Positions 9,245-18,554 of a stretch of DNA of 64,000 nt are shown piece by piece (within the stretch, counting starts at the first letter, position 1; every line of letters begins with the position of its first letter). The stretch is from NCBI RefSeq assembly GCF_900110875.1, contig NZ_FOFM01000003.1, positions 1 to 64,000 on the forward strand. Direction: 5' to 3'. A program made the translations under genes and the position numbers. This DNA is from Pseudovibrio axinellae. Its GTDB lineage: Bacteria > Pseudomonadota > Alphaproteobacteria > Rhizobiales > Stappiaceae. Below the pieces are notes generated by a model. It ran no database searches. It was not told the origin of the DNA and saw nothing but the letters and a program-made list of their open reading frames with translations.

Positions 9245-11011
9245 ATGACAATCCTCGAAATATCTGGCCTGACGAAGAGTTACGGCGAAGGTGATGACAA
9301 GCGGTGCGTGCTGCAAAATGTGAACCTTAAGGTGCAAGAAGGTGAATTTATTGCCATTGTCGGGTTTTCCGGCTCTGGCAAAACCACGCTGATTTCGGCT
9401 CTTGCAGGCCTGATTACCTCAGACAAAGGCGGCGTTATTTTTCGCGGTAAGGAAGTGGACAGTCCAGCTCCCGAACGTGGCGTAGTGTTCCAGTCTTACT
9501 CTTTGCTGCCATGGCTTACCGTTTCTCAAAACGTTCAGCTTGCAGTTGATAGCGTCTTTAAGGCCAAACGAAAATCAGAGCGGGCACAGATTTCTGATCA
9601 CTACATTGAGATGGTGGGCCTGTCTCATGCCAGCGACCGGCGCCCGGCAGAGCTTTCGGGGGGGATGCGCCAGCGCGTGGCGGTTGCCAGAGCGCTTGCG
9701 ATGCGACCAGACGTTTTGCTGATGGATGAGCCATTGTCTGCGCTGGATGCTCTGACACGGGCCAAGCTTCAAGATGAGTTTGCCGATATCTCTCAAAAGG
9801 AAGAGAAAACCATCATCCTTGTCACCAATGATGTGGACGAAGCTATTCTTCTGGCAGACCGTATTATTCCGCTCAAACCCGGCCCGAACGCGACCTTTGG
9901 GACGGAGTTTAAGGTCAACTTGCCCCGACCCCGTGACCGTGGAGCGATGAACTCTGACCCGGAATTTACGCGCTTGCGGGCAAAAGTAACGGAGTACCTG
10001 CTGAAGATCAGTCCGGGGCAAGATGCTGAGAACGAGACAGAACAGGTTAGCCTGCCCAATATCGTTCCGCTGGCGCCTAAGGTCAAAGCCAGCAAGGAGG
10101 AGTTGCCGGCGGCCTATAGGCGTGAGGCAGAAGCGATAAATGCAGACCGCTATCTGGAGCTCAGCCAGCTCACAAAAGTTTACCCGACCCCGCAAGGCCC
10201 ACTGACGGTCGTCGATAACCTCTCCATGAATGTTAAAAAAGGGGAGTTTATCTCGCTGATTGGGCATTCAGGATGCGGAAAATCTACTGTTCTTTCAATG
10301 GTCTCTGGCCTGAATGATATCAGTGGCGGCGCCATTATTCTGGACGGTAAACACATTACCCAGGCAGGCCCTGATAAGGCCGTTGTCTTTCAGGCCCCCT
10401 CGCTGATGCCATGGCTGACAGCCTACGAAAACGTCGCCCTTGGGGTCGACAAGGTGTACCCAAATGCAACTGCAAATGAGCGTGATGATGTGGTGCGCTA
10501 TTACCTTGCACGCGTTGGTCTTGCTCAGGCTGCTGATACGTTTGCAGCAGATCTTTCCAACGGAATGAAGCAGCGGGTCGGCATTGCAAGGGCATTTGCC
10601 CTTTCTCCTAAAGTGCTGCTGCTGGATGAGCCGTTTGGCATGCTGGACAGCCTTACCCGCTGGGAACTGCAAGACCTGCTGATGGATGTGTGGAAGCGCA
10701 CACAGGTGACCGCCATTTGCGTAACTCATGATGTGGATGAGGCGATCTTGCTGGCGGACCGGGTGGTGATGATGTCCAACGGGCCAAATGCCACCATCGG
10801 CAACATCATGGACGTGGACCTTCCGCGCCCACGCAGCCGCAAAGCCTTGCTCGATCACCCGGATTACTACGCCTACCGCGAGGAACTACTTGATTTCCTT
10901 GAGGCCTATGAGGGCGGCGCAAATCCGAGCGAAGAGCAGCTGCAATCTATCCAGCACAAACGCGCCGTGCGCCTCGCTCGCCAAAAGGCCAGCGTTGATG
11001 CGGCAGAATGA
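9245..11011 (+). CDS. nrtC: nitrate ABC transporter ATPase, two fused ATP-binding domains
   Basis: A 588-residue protein with two tandem ABC domains joined by a linker. The start at 9245 follows a strong GGGAGGAAACC site. Domain 1 has Walker A GFSGSGKTTL, signature LSGGMRQR, Walker B VLLMDEP and the switch position VTND, where Asn replaces the usual His. Domain 2 has Walker A GHSGCGKST, signature LSNGMKQR (Asn for Gly), Walker B VLLLDEP and a normal VTHD. In a head-to-tail pair, the Asn switch and the LSNGM signature fall in the same composite site, so one site looks degenerate and the other canonical. It energises nitrate import with NrtB. Confidence 0.92.
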   Translation: MTILEISGLTKSYGEGDDKRCVLQNVNLKVQEGEFIAIVGFSGSGKTTLISALAGLITSDKGGVIFRGKEVDSPAPERGVVFQSYSLLPWLTVSQNVQLAVDSVFKAKRKSERAQISDHYIEMVGLSHASDRRPAELSGGMRQRVAVARALAMRPDVLLMDEPLSALDALTRAKLQDEFADISQKEEKTIILVTNDVDEAILLADRIIPLKPGPNATFGTEFKVNLPRPRDRGAMNSDPEFTRLRAKVTEYLLKISPGQDAENETEQVSLPNIVPLAPKVKASKEELPAAYRREAEAINADRYLELSQLTKVYPTPQGPLTVVDNLSMNVKKGEFISLIGHSGCGKSTVLSMVSGLNDISGGAIILDGKHITQAGPDKAVVFQAPSLMPWLTAYENVALGVDKVYPNATANERDDVVRYYLARVGLAQAADTFAADLSNGMKQRVGIARAFALSPKVLLLDEPFGMLDSLTRWELQDLLMDVWKRTQVTAICVTHDVDEAILLADRVVMMSNGPNATIGNIMDVDLPRPRSRKALLDHPDYYAYREELLDFLEAYEGGANPSEEQLQSIQHKRAVRLARQKASVDAAE

Positions 11012-11023
11012 GGGCACGAAAAC

Positions 11024-13471
11024 ATGACAAAGAAACTAATAGTTATCGGTAATGGCATGGCCCCGGGGCGCATGCTGGAAAAGTTGGTGGAGGCAGATGC
11101 TTCTGCCTATGACATCACAATTTTTAATGCCGAACCACGGGTAAACTACAACCGCCTGATGCTTTCACCGGTGCTCTCTGGTGAGAAAACCTATCGAGAT
11201 ATCATCACCCATGATGATGCGTGGTACGCCAGCCATGGGATCACCCTGCAAAAGGGTGAAAAAATCACTTCAGTTGACCGTGACGCCAAAACAGTCACGA
11301 GCGCAGGTGGCATCACCGCATCCTATGACAAACTTGTAATCGCAACCGGCTCTTCACCCTTCATCATACCGGTGGAAGGACATGAGCTGGAAGGCGTGCT
11401 GGTTTACCGCGATCTCGATGATGTGGACGCGATGCTGAGCGCAGCCAAATCAGGCGGGCGCGCGGTCGTCATTGGGGGTGGTCTGCTGGGTCTGGAAGCT
11501 GCAGCCGGGCTGAAAGAGCAGGGCATGGATGTAACCGTGTTGCACCTCATGCCAACACTGATGGAACGCCAGCTCGACGAGGCCTCAGGGCACCTACTGG
11601 AAAAGGCCTTCAAAGATCGTGGTGTTGATGTGCTGACCAAAGCCAACACCAAACGCATTCTGGGAAGCTCAGGCAGGGTCACCGGGGTTGAGCTGGAAGA
11701 CGGTGTGATCATCGATGCAGCAATCGTGGTTATGGCTGTCGGCATTCGCCCCTCCACCCAACTGGCAAAAGCAGCGGGTCTGGATGTTAAGCGCGGGATT
11801 GTGGTTGCAGATGATATGCGCACATCAGACCCGGACATCTTCGCTCTGGGCGAATGTGTAGAGCACAATGGCCACTGTTATGGCCTTGTTGCGCCCTTGT
11901 ACGACATGGCGACCGTCATCAGCCAAAATCTGCTTGATGGCAGCGCTCTTTACGAAGGCTCTGTCACTGCAACCAAGTTGAAAGTCACCGGGATCGACCT
12001 TTACTCTGCAGGAGACTTTGCGCAAGGAGAAGGCCGTGAGGAAATCGTCCTGCGAGATGCCACTGCAGGCGTTTATAAGCGGTTGGTCTTGCAGGAGAAC
12101 CGCATAGTTGGCGCAGTGCTGTATGGGGAGACCTCTGACGGTCCCTGGTTCTTTGATCTTTTAAAAAAGGGCAAAGACGTCAGCGAAATGCGGGACACGC
12201 TGATTTTCGGGCAGGCCTTCCAAGGGGGTACTCCGCTGGACCCCTCAGCAGCCGTTGCAGCCTTACCGGATGACGCAGAAATCTGCGGTTGCAATGGCAT
12301 TTGTAAAAGCACCATCACTTCTGCCATCACCTCAAAGGGCCTGACGACACTAGAGGAGGTTCGCACTCATACCAAAGCCAGCGCCTCTTGCGGCAGCTGT
12401 ACCGGATTGGTGGAACAGCTTATGGCGGCAACGCTGGGCGCTGCGTATAGCCCGGCTGCAATTACACCGGTGTGTGGTTGCACAGACCTTGGTCACGACG
12501 AGGTCCGCCGTTTAATCCTTGCCAAAGAGCTGAAGAGCATTCCGCAGGTCATGCAAGAGCTGGAATGGAAGACCTCATGTGGCTGTGCCAAATGCCGACC
12601 GGCTCTGAATTACTATCTGGTCTGCGATTGGCCAGAAGAATACGCCGATGACTACCAGTCCCGCTATATCAACGAGCGCGTTCACGCCAATATCCAAAAG
12701 GACGGCACGTATTCTGTGGTGCCACGCATGTGGGGCGGAATGACCAGTTCTGCTGAGCTGCGTGCAATTGCGGATGTGGTTGATAAATATGACATTCCGA
12801 GTGTGAAGTGCACGGGTGGACAGCGCATTGATATGCTGGGTGTGAAAAAGGAAGACCTCCCGTTAATTTGGGAAGATCTTGGCAAAGTCGGCTTTGTGTC
12901 CGGCCATGCTTACGCCAAGGGCTTGCGCACGGTGAAAACCTGTGTCGGGACAGATTGGTGCCGCTTTGGCACTCAGGATTCCACTGGGTTTGGCATCCGG
13001 CTTGAGAAATTCATGTGGGGGTCATGGACCCCGGCCAAGCTAAAACTGGCAGTCTCTGGTTGCCCGCGAAACTGCTCGGAAGCCACCTGCAAGGACATTG
13101 GCATCATCTGCGTTGACAGTGGCTTTGAAATCCACTTTGGCGGTGCTGCGGGCTTGGAAATTCAGGGCACACAGGTGCTCGGCACGCTTCCTACTGAAGA
13201 TGAAACTCTGGAACACGTGGTCGCTTTAACTCAGATGTACCGCGAGCAGGGGCGTTATCTGGAGCGCATCTATAAATGGGCTGATCGTATCGGATATGAG
13301 GAAATCCGGCGTCAGATCATGGAGGACGCCGATAAGCGCAAACATTACTTTGATCGCTTTGTTGCCTCCCAGAAAGTTGCTCAGGTCGACCCGTGGAGTG
13401 AGCGCGTTTCCGGCAAAGACAAGCACGAATTTAACCCGATGAAAACCTTAGAGATGGAGGCCGCGGAATGA
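11024..13471 (+). CDS. nirB: assimilatory nitrite reductase NAD(P)H, large subunit
   Basis: An 815-residue cytoplasmic enzyme that reduces nitrite to ammonium with six electrons from NAD(P)H. In order: an FAD/NAD-binding pyridine nucleotide oxidoreductase half (N-terminal IVIGNGMAPGRMLE; second nucleotide site VVIGGGLLGLEAAAGL), a BFD-like [2Fe-2S] region (CGCNGICKST, then CGSC, and a second cluster CGCAKCRPAL), and a sirohaem/[4Fe-4S] half with CVGTDWCRFG and CPRNCSEATC. Length is normal for the family. Its stop overlaps the nirD start by 4 nt. Confidence 0.95.
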   Translation: MTKKLIVIGNGMAPGRMLEKLVEADASAYDITIFNAEPRVNYNRLMLSPVLSGEKTYRDIITHDDAWYASHGITLQKGEKITSVDRDAKTVTSAGGITASYDKLVIATGSSPFIIPVEGHELEGVLVYRDLDDVDAMLSAAKSGGRAVVIGGGLLGLEAAAGLKEQGMDVTVLHLMPTLMERQLDEASGHLLEKAFKDRGVDVLTKANTKRILGSSGRVTGVELEDGVIIDAAIVVMAVGIRPSTQLAKAAGLDVKRGIVVADDMRTSDPDIFALGECVEHNGHCYGLVAPLYDMATVISQNLLDGSALYEGSVTATKLKVTGIDLYSAGDFAQGEGREEIVLRDATAGVYKRLVLQENRIVGAVLYGETSDGPWFFDLLKKGKDVSEMRDTLIFGQAFQGGTPLDPSAAVAALPDDAEICGCNGICKSTITSAITSKGLTTLEEVRTHTKASASCGSCTGLVEQLMAATLGAAYSPAAITPVCGCTDLGHDEVRRLILAKELKSIPQVMQELEWKTSCGCAKCRPALNYYLVCDWPEEYADDYQSRYINERVHANIQKDGTYSVVPRMWGGMTSSAELRAIADVVDKYDIPSVKCTGGQRIDMLGVKKEDLPLIWEDLGKVGFVSGHAYAKGLRTVKTCVGTDWCRFGTQDSTGFGIRLEKFMWGSWTPAKLKLAVSGCPRNCSEATCKDIGIICVDSGFEIHFGGAAGLEIQGTQVLGTLPTEDETLEHVVALTQMYREQGRYLERIYKWADRIGYEEIRRQIMEDADKRKHYFDRFVASQKVAQVDPWSERVSGKDKHEFNPMKTLEMEAAE

Positions 13472-13809
13472 ACGCCAATATCAAAACCTGGATTGAAGTC
13501 GGGTGCTTAGAGGATATTCCCCGCAATGGTGCAAGGTGCGTCAAGAACGGGGAAATGACCATCGCAGTATTCCGCACAGCACGCGATGAGGTCTTCGCTT
13601 TGGAAGACAAATGCCCTCACAAAAAAGGGCCGTTAAGTCAGGGGATCGTGCACGATAATTGCGTCACTTGCCCCCTGCACAACTGGGTGATCTCCCTGAG
13701 GAGTGGCAGCGCTCAAGGGGCCGATGAAGGTCATACCCAAGCTTTCCCAGTGAAGCTTGAAGGCAACGTTGTCTTTATCGACCTGTCTTTCTCCAAAACG
13801 ACTGGCTGA
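13468..13809 (+). CDS. nirD: nitrite reductase small subunit, Rieske-type
   Basis: A 113-residue Rieske-fold protein that pairs with NirB. Many NirD proteins have lost the cluster ligands, but here both pairs are kept: CPHKKGPLSQG and CPLHNWV, so it may bind a [2Fe-2S] centre and take part in electron flow. It starts inside the nirB stop (ATGA), which implies coupled translation and fixed stoichiometry. Confidence 0.9.
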   Translation: MNANIKTWIEVGCLEDIPRNGARCVKNGEMTIAVFRTARDEVFALEDKCPHKKGPLSQGIVHDNCVTCPLHNWVISLRSGSAQGADEGHTQAFPVKLEGNVVFIDLSFSKTTG

Positions 13810-13835
13810 ATCAGGATTCAGCGGAAAGGATACTT

Positions 13836-14684
13836 ATGTCCTACGTCACGCCACGAGAATTCGCCACCAAGATGATTGATGCAGGCGAAGCCAAAATTTT
13901 TATGTCGACCAAAGACACGCTTATTCGAGCGTATATGGCAGGTGCAATCTTGGCACTTGCGGCAGCTTTCGCTGTAACTGTTGCGGTCAATACTGGCCAG
14001 TTTTTAGTTGGCGCCCTCCTTTTCCCGGTGGGCTTCAGCATGCTCTATTTGCTCGGCTTTGACCTTCTGACCGGGGTCTTCACGTTATGTCCTCTCGCTT
14101 GGTTTGATAAACGCCCAGGCGTTACTGTCAAAGGCATTTTGCGCAACTGGGGCCTGGTATTTATGGGGAACCTGGGTGGTGCAATCACCGTTGCCATTTT
14201 CATGGCGATTATTTTCACGACCGGTTTCACCCATGAGCCGAACGCCGTTGGCTTGAAAATCGGACTAATCGGAGAAAGCCGCACAGTCGGGTACGCCGAA
14301 GCTGGTGGGGCTGGCATGCTCACTCTCTTTGTACGTGCGGTGATGTGCAACTGGATGGTATCGACGGGCGTTGTCGCGGCCATGATGTCCACCACGGTCT
14401 CCGGCAAGGTCATCGCAATGTGGATGCCAATTCTGGTGTTCTTCTACCTGGGCTTTGAGCACTCTATCGTCAACATGTTCCTGTTCCCATCCGGCCTGAT
14501 GTTGGGCGGCGACTTCACCCTGATGGACTACATTTTCTGGAATGAACTGCCGACGGTAATTGGCAACCTCGTAGGCGGCCTGACCTTTGTTGGCGCGATG
14601 ATCTACGCCACCCATTACAAGCCTTCCAAGCAACAGGAGCTGATAACAGACCCCGTATCATCTGTAGGTGTTGCGGCTGAATAA
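13836..14684 (+). CDS. nirC: formate/nitrite transporter family channel
   Basis: A 282-residue membrane protein of the FNT family with six predicted helices. Family features include the repeated small-residue segments (GAILALAAAFAVTVAV, FMGNLGGAITVAIFM) and CNWMVSTGVVAAMM followed by FEHSIVNMF. It moves nitrite, either into the cell for NirBD or out when nitrite builds up. It sits 26 nt after nirD, and two strong hairpins lie between it and nasA. Confidence 0.9.
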   Translation: MSYVTPREFATKMIDAGEAKIFMSTKDTLIRAYMAGAILALAAAFAVTVAVNTGQFLVGALLFPVGFSMLYLLGFDLLTGVFTLCPLAWFDKRPGVTVKGILRNWGLVFMGNLGGAITVAIFMAIIFTTGFTHEPNAVGLKIGLIGESRTVGYAEAGGAGMLTLFVRAVMCNWMVSTGVVAAMMSTTVSGKVIAMWMPILVFFYLGFEHSIVNMFLFPSGLMLGGDFTLMDYIFWNELPTVIGNLVGGLTFVGAMIYATHYKPSKQQELITDPVSSVGVAAE

Positions 14685-14687
14685 GGC

Positions 14688-14723
14688 CACACCTCCTGCC
14701 AGAAAGGGCTGGCAGGAGGTGTG
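14688..14723 (+). other. 15-bp perfect hairpin after nirC
   Basis: CACACCTCCTGCCAG and CTGGCAGGAGGTGTG pair fully around the loop AAAGGG. There is no T-run, so it is not a normal terminator. The six-base loop has A at 1 and G at 4, the same pattern as the operon leader hairpin, which may be chance. It probably marks a processing or stability boundary between nirC and nasA. Confidence 0.6.
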
Positions 14724-14733
14724 TCGAAACCAA

Positions 14734-14770
14734 GGTTAGAGCCGTTTGATGCGTGCAAATTGCTCTAACC
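14734..14770 (+). other. second hairpin upstream of nasA
   Basis: GGTTAGAGC (14734-14742) and GCTCTAACC (14762-14770) pair over 9 bp around a 19-nt loop that can itself form TTTG/CAAA. It lies about 50 nt before nasA. With the previous hairpin it makes the 134-nt gap unusually structured. Confidence 0.55.
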
Positions 14771-14818
14771 ACCAACTTATGCAGCTGGGTGACGACCAGA
14801 TTACGAGGGAGATGCATC

Positions 14819-17497
14819 ATGCAAGAAGCGCGAGTAGTCAAGACAACCTGTCCGTACTGTGGGGTTGGGTGCGGGGTCCTTGCAACGCAAATGGAGGATG
14901 GCTCTGTAGAGGTTAAAGGCGACCCGGATCACCCGTCGAATTTCGGTAAGCTTTGCTCCAAAGGTGCAGCTCTTGGCGAAACGCTGGGGCTGGAAACCCG
15001 GCTGCTTTTCCCGCAAATACGGGGCAAACGGGCAAGCTGGGATGATGCTCTTTCGCTTGTTGCAGATCGTTTCAGCTCGGCAATCAGGCAGTACGGGCCA
15101 GACAGTGTCGCCTTTTATGTTTCCGGGCAAATTCTGACAGAGGATTACTACGTCGCAAACAAGCTGATGAAGGGGTTTTTGGGCTCAGCCAATATTGACA
15201 CCAACTCACGGCTTTGCATGGCCTCCTCTGTTGCTGGGCACAAACGTGCGTTTGGCGCTGACACCGTGCCATGTTCCTATGAAGACCTTGAGGATGCGGA
15301 TCTGCTGGTTCTGGTGGGAAGCAATCTGGCTTGGTGCCATCCCGTGTTGCAAAGGCGCATTGAAGATGCTCGCAAAAGCCGGCCCCATATGAAGGTTGTT
15401 GTGATTGATCCCAGAGAGACCGCAAGTTCAGACGGAGCGGACCTGCACCTTGCCATCGCTCCAGATGGAGACGTTGCCCTGTTTAGCGGATTGCTGGCGT
15501 ATTTGAGCAAGGCAGGTGTCGTAAACCATGAGTATGTAAGGGATCATACAGCAGGATTTGTTGAGGCCTTGAATGAGGCTCAGCGATGGGAGGAGGCAAG
15601 CCTGGTGGAAGCGACAGGCCTGAGTGCAGGTCAGTTACACCAGTTCTATGACCTGTTTGCGCGCACGAGCAAAACCGTCACGCTGTACAGCCAGGGGGTC
15701 AACCAGTCGGTCAGCGGGACCGATAAAGTCAACGCCATTCTTAATTGTCATCTGGCCACTGGCCGTATTGGCCAAAATGGCATGGGGCCATTTTCGATCA
15801 CCGGCCAACCCAATGCCATGGGCGGGCGTGAAGTCGGCGGCCTCGCCAACACGCTTGCCGCGCATATGGAGCTGGACAATACAGAGCATCGCTCACTTGT
15901 TAAGCAGTTCTGGAAAGCGCCAGCGCTTGCACCCAAGCAAGGCATGAAAGCTGTCGAGCTGTTTGATGCAGTGGCAAGTGGACGTATTAAAGCACTTTGG
16001 ATTATGGGCACCAATCCAGCCGATAGCTTGCCAAATGCAGGCAAGGTGGAAGCCGCGCTCGCAAGCTGCCCGTTTGTTGTGGTTTCTGAGGTGGTGAAGC
16101 AAACAGACACCAGCCGCCATGCTCATGTCCTGTTACCCTCTGCTGCATGGGGTGAAAAAAGTGGGACGGTGACAAACTCCGAGCGCCGAATATCACGCCA
16201 ACGGCCATTTTTGCCCATGCCAGGAGAGGCCAAACCAGACTATTGGCAATTTGCACAGGTGGCTCGGCGTATGGGGTTTCGTCAGGCCTTTGACTATGGC
16301 GGACCCGACGCAGTGTTTCGCGAACATGCAACCCTTTCGTCTTTTGCAAATGCTGGCGCACGTGATTTCGACATCGGTGCGTATGCAGACATCACAGCAG
16401 AGGCCTATGCAGAGCTATCACCGTTTCAATGGCCAGCTCCAAGCGAAGGCAATGTAAACCCACGCCACTTCTTTGCCGAGGGCGGCTTTTATCATGCAGA
16501 TAAAAAGGCACGCTTCATACCGCTCAAACGCAAGGATCACCTGCCAGCGCGCAAATCAGGTCAAACGAAATACGCGTCCACTGTCAGGTTAAATACAGGC
16601 AGAATTCGCGATCAATGGCACACTATGTCCCGCACCGGTCTCTCTGCACGTCTGTCTGCTCATTCTGCTGAGCCGTTTTTGGAGATCTCTCCGCAAGATG
16701 CCGAGGATGCCGGTCTACAACAAGCTGATATTGCTCAGGTCACCAGTCCGCATGGGAGCGTGCTCCTGCGTGTGGTGGTCACATCCCGTCAGAAAACGGG
16801 TGCGGTCTTTGCACCACTCCATTGGACAGATCAATTTGCAACAAACGCACGTATTGACAGGTTAGTGACAGCAGATTTGGACCCGTTTTCTGGTCAACCT
16901 GCATATAAACACACTGATGTTTCGATTTCTCCTTTTAACGCAGTTGTTTATGGCTTTGCAGTCACCCGAAACAAGCCAAGTCTTAAGGGGCTGGATTATG
17001 CTGCCGCTGTGCGTTGTGATGGTGGTTGGCGTATGGACTTTGCCCATGGGTCTTATCTGGATCAAAGCGCATTGCTCAAACATCTCAGGGCACCTCAAAA
17101 AAATTCCGGTCATTGGAGCGAGTATCGCCAAAGCGGCGACGCTTACCGAGCTGCGTGTTTTGATGAAGATGGTTTGGTGGTCGCCTGCCTAACCTCTGCA
17201 AAGCCGGTGTCGCTTTCACGCTCTCATCTGGTTTCCCTATTAGCAAAAGAGGAGTGGTCGCAACAAGATCGCCTTTCTGTTCTAGCTGGTTTCCCATCTG
17301 CAACCCAGCCTTCCAAAGGTGCAATTGTTTGTGCCTGCATGAATGTGGGTGTCAACGAAATCGGCAAGGCGATAGCTGAAGGCGCGCATTGTGTTGATTC
17401 TGTTGCAGAAATCACAATGGCTGGTACCAACTGCGGCTCATGTCGCACTGAAATTGAAAGGATGCTGCATGGTCAGTTCCAGCAAGCGGCACAATAA
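14819..17497 (+). CDS. nasA: assimilatory nitrate reductase, molybdopterin catalytic subunit
   Basis: An 892-residue cytoplasmic enzyme reducing nitrate to nitrite. The start at 14819 has GAGGGAG upstream and puts the [4Fe-4S] motif CPYCGVGCG at residue 12, as in NasA/NarB. KLCSKG supplies the last cluster ligand. Molybdopterin dinucleotide-binding parts follow (MGTNPADSLPNAG; GRIRDQWHTMSRTG). The C-terminus carries a BFD-like [2Fe-2S] domain (CACMNVGVNEIG, then NCGSCRTEI), as in Klebsiella-type NasA. No separate NasC-type electron-transfer subunit is encoded here, so its donor is unclear. Its end overlaps the next gene by 29 nt. Confidence 0.95.
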   Translation: MQEARVVKTTCPYCGVGCGVLATQMEDGSVEVKGDPDHPSNFGKLCSKGAALGETLGLETRLLFPQIRGKRASWDDALSLVADRFSSAIRQYGPDSVAFYVSGQILTEDYYVANKLMKGFLGSANIDTNSRLCMASSVAGHKRAFGADTVPCSYEDLEDADLLVLVGSNLAWCHPVLQRRIEDARKSRPHMKVVVIDPRETASSDGADLHLAIAPDGDVALFSGLLAYLSKAGVVNHEYVRDHTAGFVEALNEAQRWEEASLVEATGLSAGQLHQFYDLFARTSKTVTLYSQGVNQSVSGTDKVNAILNCHLATGRIGQNGMGPFSITGQPNAMGGREVGGLANTLAAHMELDNTEHRSLVKQFWKAPALAPKQGMKAVELFDAVASGRIKALWIMGTNPADSLPNAGKVEAALASCPFVVVSEVVKQTDTSRHAHVLLPSAAWGEKSGTVTNSERRISRQRPFLPMPGEAKPDYWQFAQVARRMGFRQAFDYGGPDAVFREHATLSSFANAGARDFDIGAYADITAEAYAELSPFQWPAPSEGNVNPRHFFAEGGFYHADKKARFIPLKRKDHLPARKSGQTKYASTVRLNTGRIRDQWHTMSRTGLSARLSAHSAEPFLEISPQDAEDAGLQQADIAQVTSPHGSVLLRVVVTSRQKTGAVFAPLHWTDQFATNARIDRLVTADLDPFSGQPAYKHTDVSISPFNAVVYGFAVTRNKPSLKGLDYAAAVRCDGGWRMDFAHGSYLDQSALLKHLRAPQKNSGHWSEYRQSGDAYRAACFDEDGLVVACLTSAKPVSLSRSHLVSLLAKEEWSQQDRLSVLAGFPSATQPSKGAIVCACMNVGVNEIGKAIAEGAHCVDSVAEITMAGTNCGSCRTEIERMLHGQFQQAAQ

Positions 17498-18479
17498 GCC
17501 AGCCAGAATCTCTCGTATTGAGAAACTTTCAGTTCTACCGGTCTTCTTCAATTTGCAGGGCAAGCAAGTTTTGATCATTGGGGGAAGCAATGGTGCTTAC
17601 TGGAAGTCAGAATTGTTAGCAGCAGCCGGTGCAAACCTGCAAGTTATTGCCCCAGCAGACCATATAGCAGAGGACTTTCGCCAGTATTTGGAAGTTGCCG
17701 ACAAGAACCACGTCATGTGGGAGGATCGCAACTGGGAGAGCGAAGACCTGAAAGGGAAATCTCTTGCAGTTGCTGATTTAGAAGAGCTGCAAGAGATCGA
17801 GCGCTTTAAACAAGCTGCAAAGCAACATGCTTGTCCGTCCAACCTGATTGATAAACCGGAGTATTGTGATTTTCAGTTTGGGTCCATCGTCAGTCGCGGG
17901 CCTTGTGTGGTGGGGATCTCAACCAGCGGGGTTGCGCCAGTTCTTGGTCAAAGCATCCGGCTGCGCATTCAGGCCTTGCTTCCGCAGTGGCTTGAGCAAT
18001 GGGGAGAGTTGGCACAACGTATTCGCCCGCAAGTGATGAGGCGTTTTGTCAGCGGCGTTGACCGTCGGAGATTTTGGCAGAAATTCTCAGAAAAAGCATG
18101 GGACAGCGCGCCCAGCCAATCAACCATCCATGGCATTTATGGGCAGTTAAAAGAAGAGGGGCAAGGCGAACAGGAAAACCAGAACAACCTCCTGTATTTT
18201 CGAAAGAAAACACGCTCTGAAGTGAGTGAGGGGGCCTCTGTTGTTGAGGTGTCCCAGCTCGGTGCTGACTATTTGACACTACGCGATTTACGCCTCTTGC
18301 AATCCGCCAGCCGCATTGTCAGCGCGCCAGATGTTCCCGAAGCCGTCCTTCGGCTTGCACGTCGTGAGGCATTGCACCAAACGCTGGAAAACGACCAGCG
18401 TGTGAAGGCAGGTGACGAGAAAGGGTGCGTTCTTGTGCGAATGAAGAGCGATAGCTTGCAACAAAACTCGGTCGGGTAG
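17469..18479 (+). CDS. cysG: CysG-like sirohaem synthase with truncated methyltransferase domain
   Basis: A 336-residue protein expected to make sirohaem for NirB. The start at 17469 lies inside nasA with AAGGA before it. Residues about 20-240 match the precorrin-2 dehydrogenase/ferrochelatase part of CysG: nucleotide-binding VLIIGGSNGAYWKSELL, then IDKPEYCDF and GISTSGVAPVLG. The last 80 residues resemble only the start of a uroporphyrinogen-III methyltransferase domain (GADYLTLRDLRLLQSASRI, then VLRLARREAL), and the glycine-rich GAGPGD loop is gone. The methyltransferase step must therefore come from another gene. Confidence 0.8.
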   Translation: MVSSSKRHNKPARISRIEKLSVLPVFFNLQGKQVLIIGGSNGAYWKSELLAAAGANLQVIAPADHIAEDFRQYLEVADKNHVMWEDRNWESEDLKGKSLAVADLEELQEIERFKQAAKQHACPSNLIDKPEYCDFQFGSIVSRGPCVVGISTSGVAPVLGQSIRLRIQALLPQWLEQWGELAQRIRPQVMRRFVSGVDRRRFWQKFSEKAWDSAPSQSTIHGIYGQLKEEGQGEQENQNNLLYFRKKTRSEVSEGASVVEVSQLGADYLTLRDLRLLQSASRIVSAPDVPEAVLRLARREALHQTLENDQRVKAGDEKGCVLVRMKSDSLQQNSVG

Positions 18480-18554
18480 GGCCCTTTGAAAGTTGCGTGC
18501 GCCCACAGCCCAGGGCACACAAGGGCTAAAGGTGGTGCACGTGCTGATAGCCGA

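Noticed and set aside
14753-14818. Longer N-terminus for nasA
   Set aside because: The upstream frame lacks a ribosome site and overlaps the intergenic hairpin; ATG at 14819 has GAGGGAG and places the cluster motif at the usual distance.
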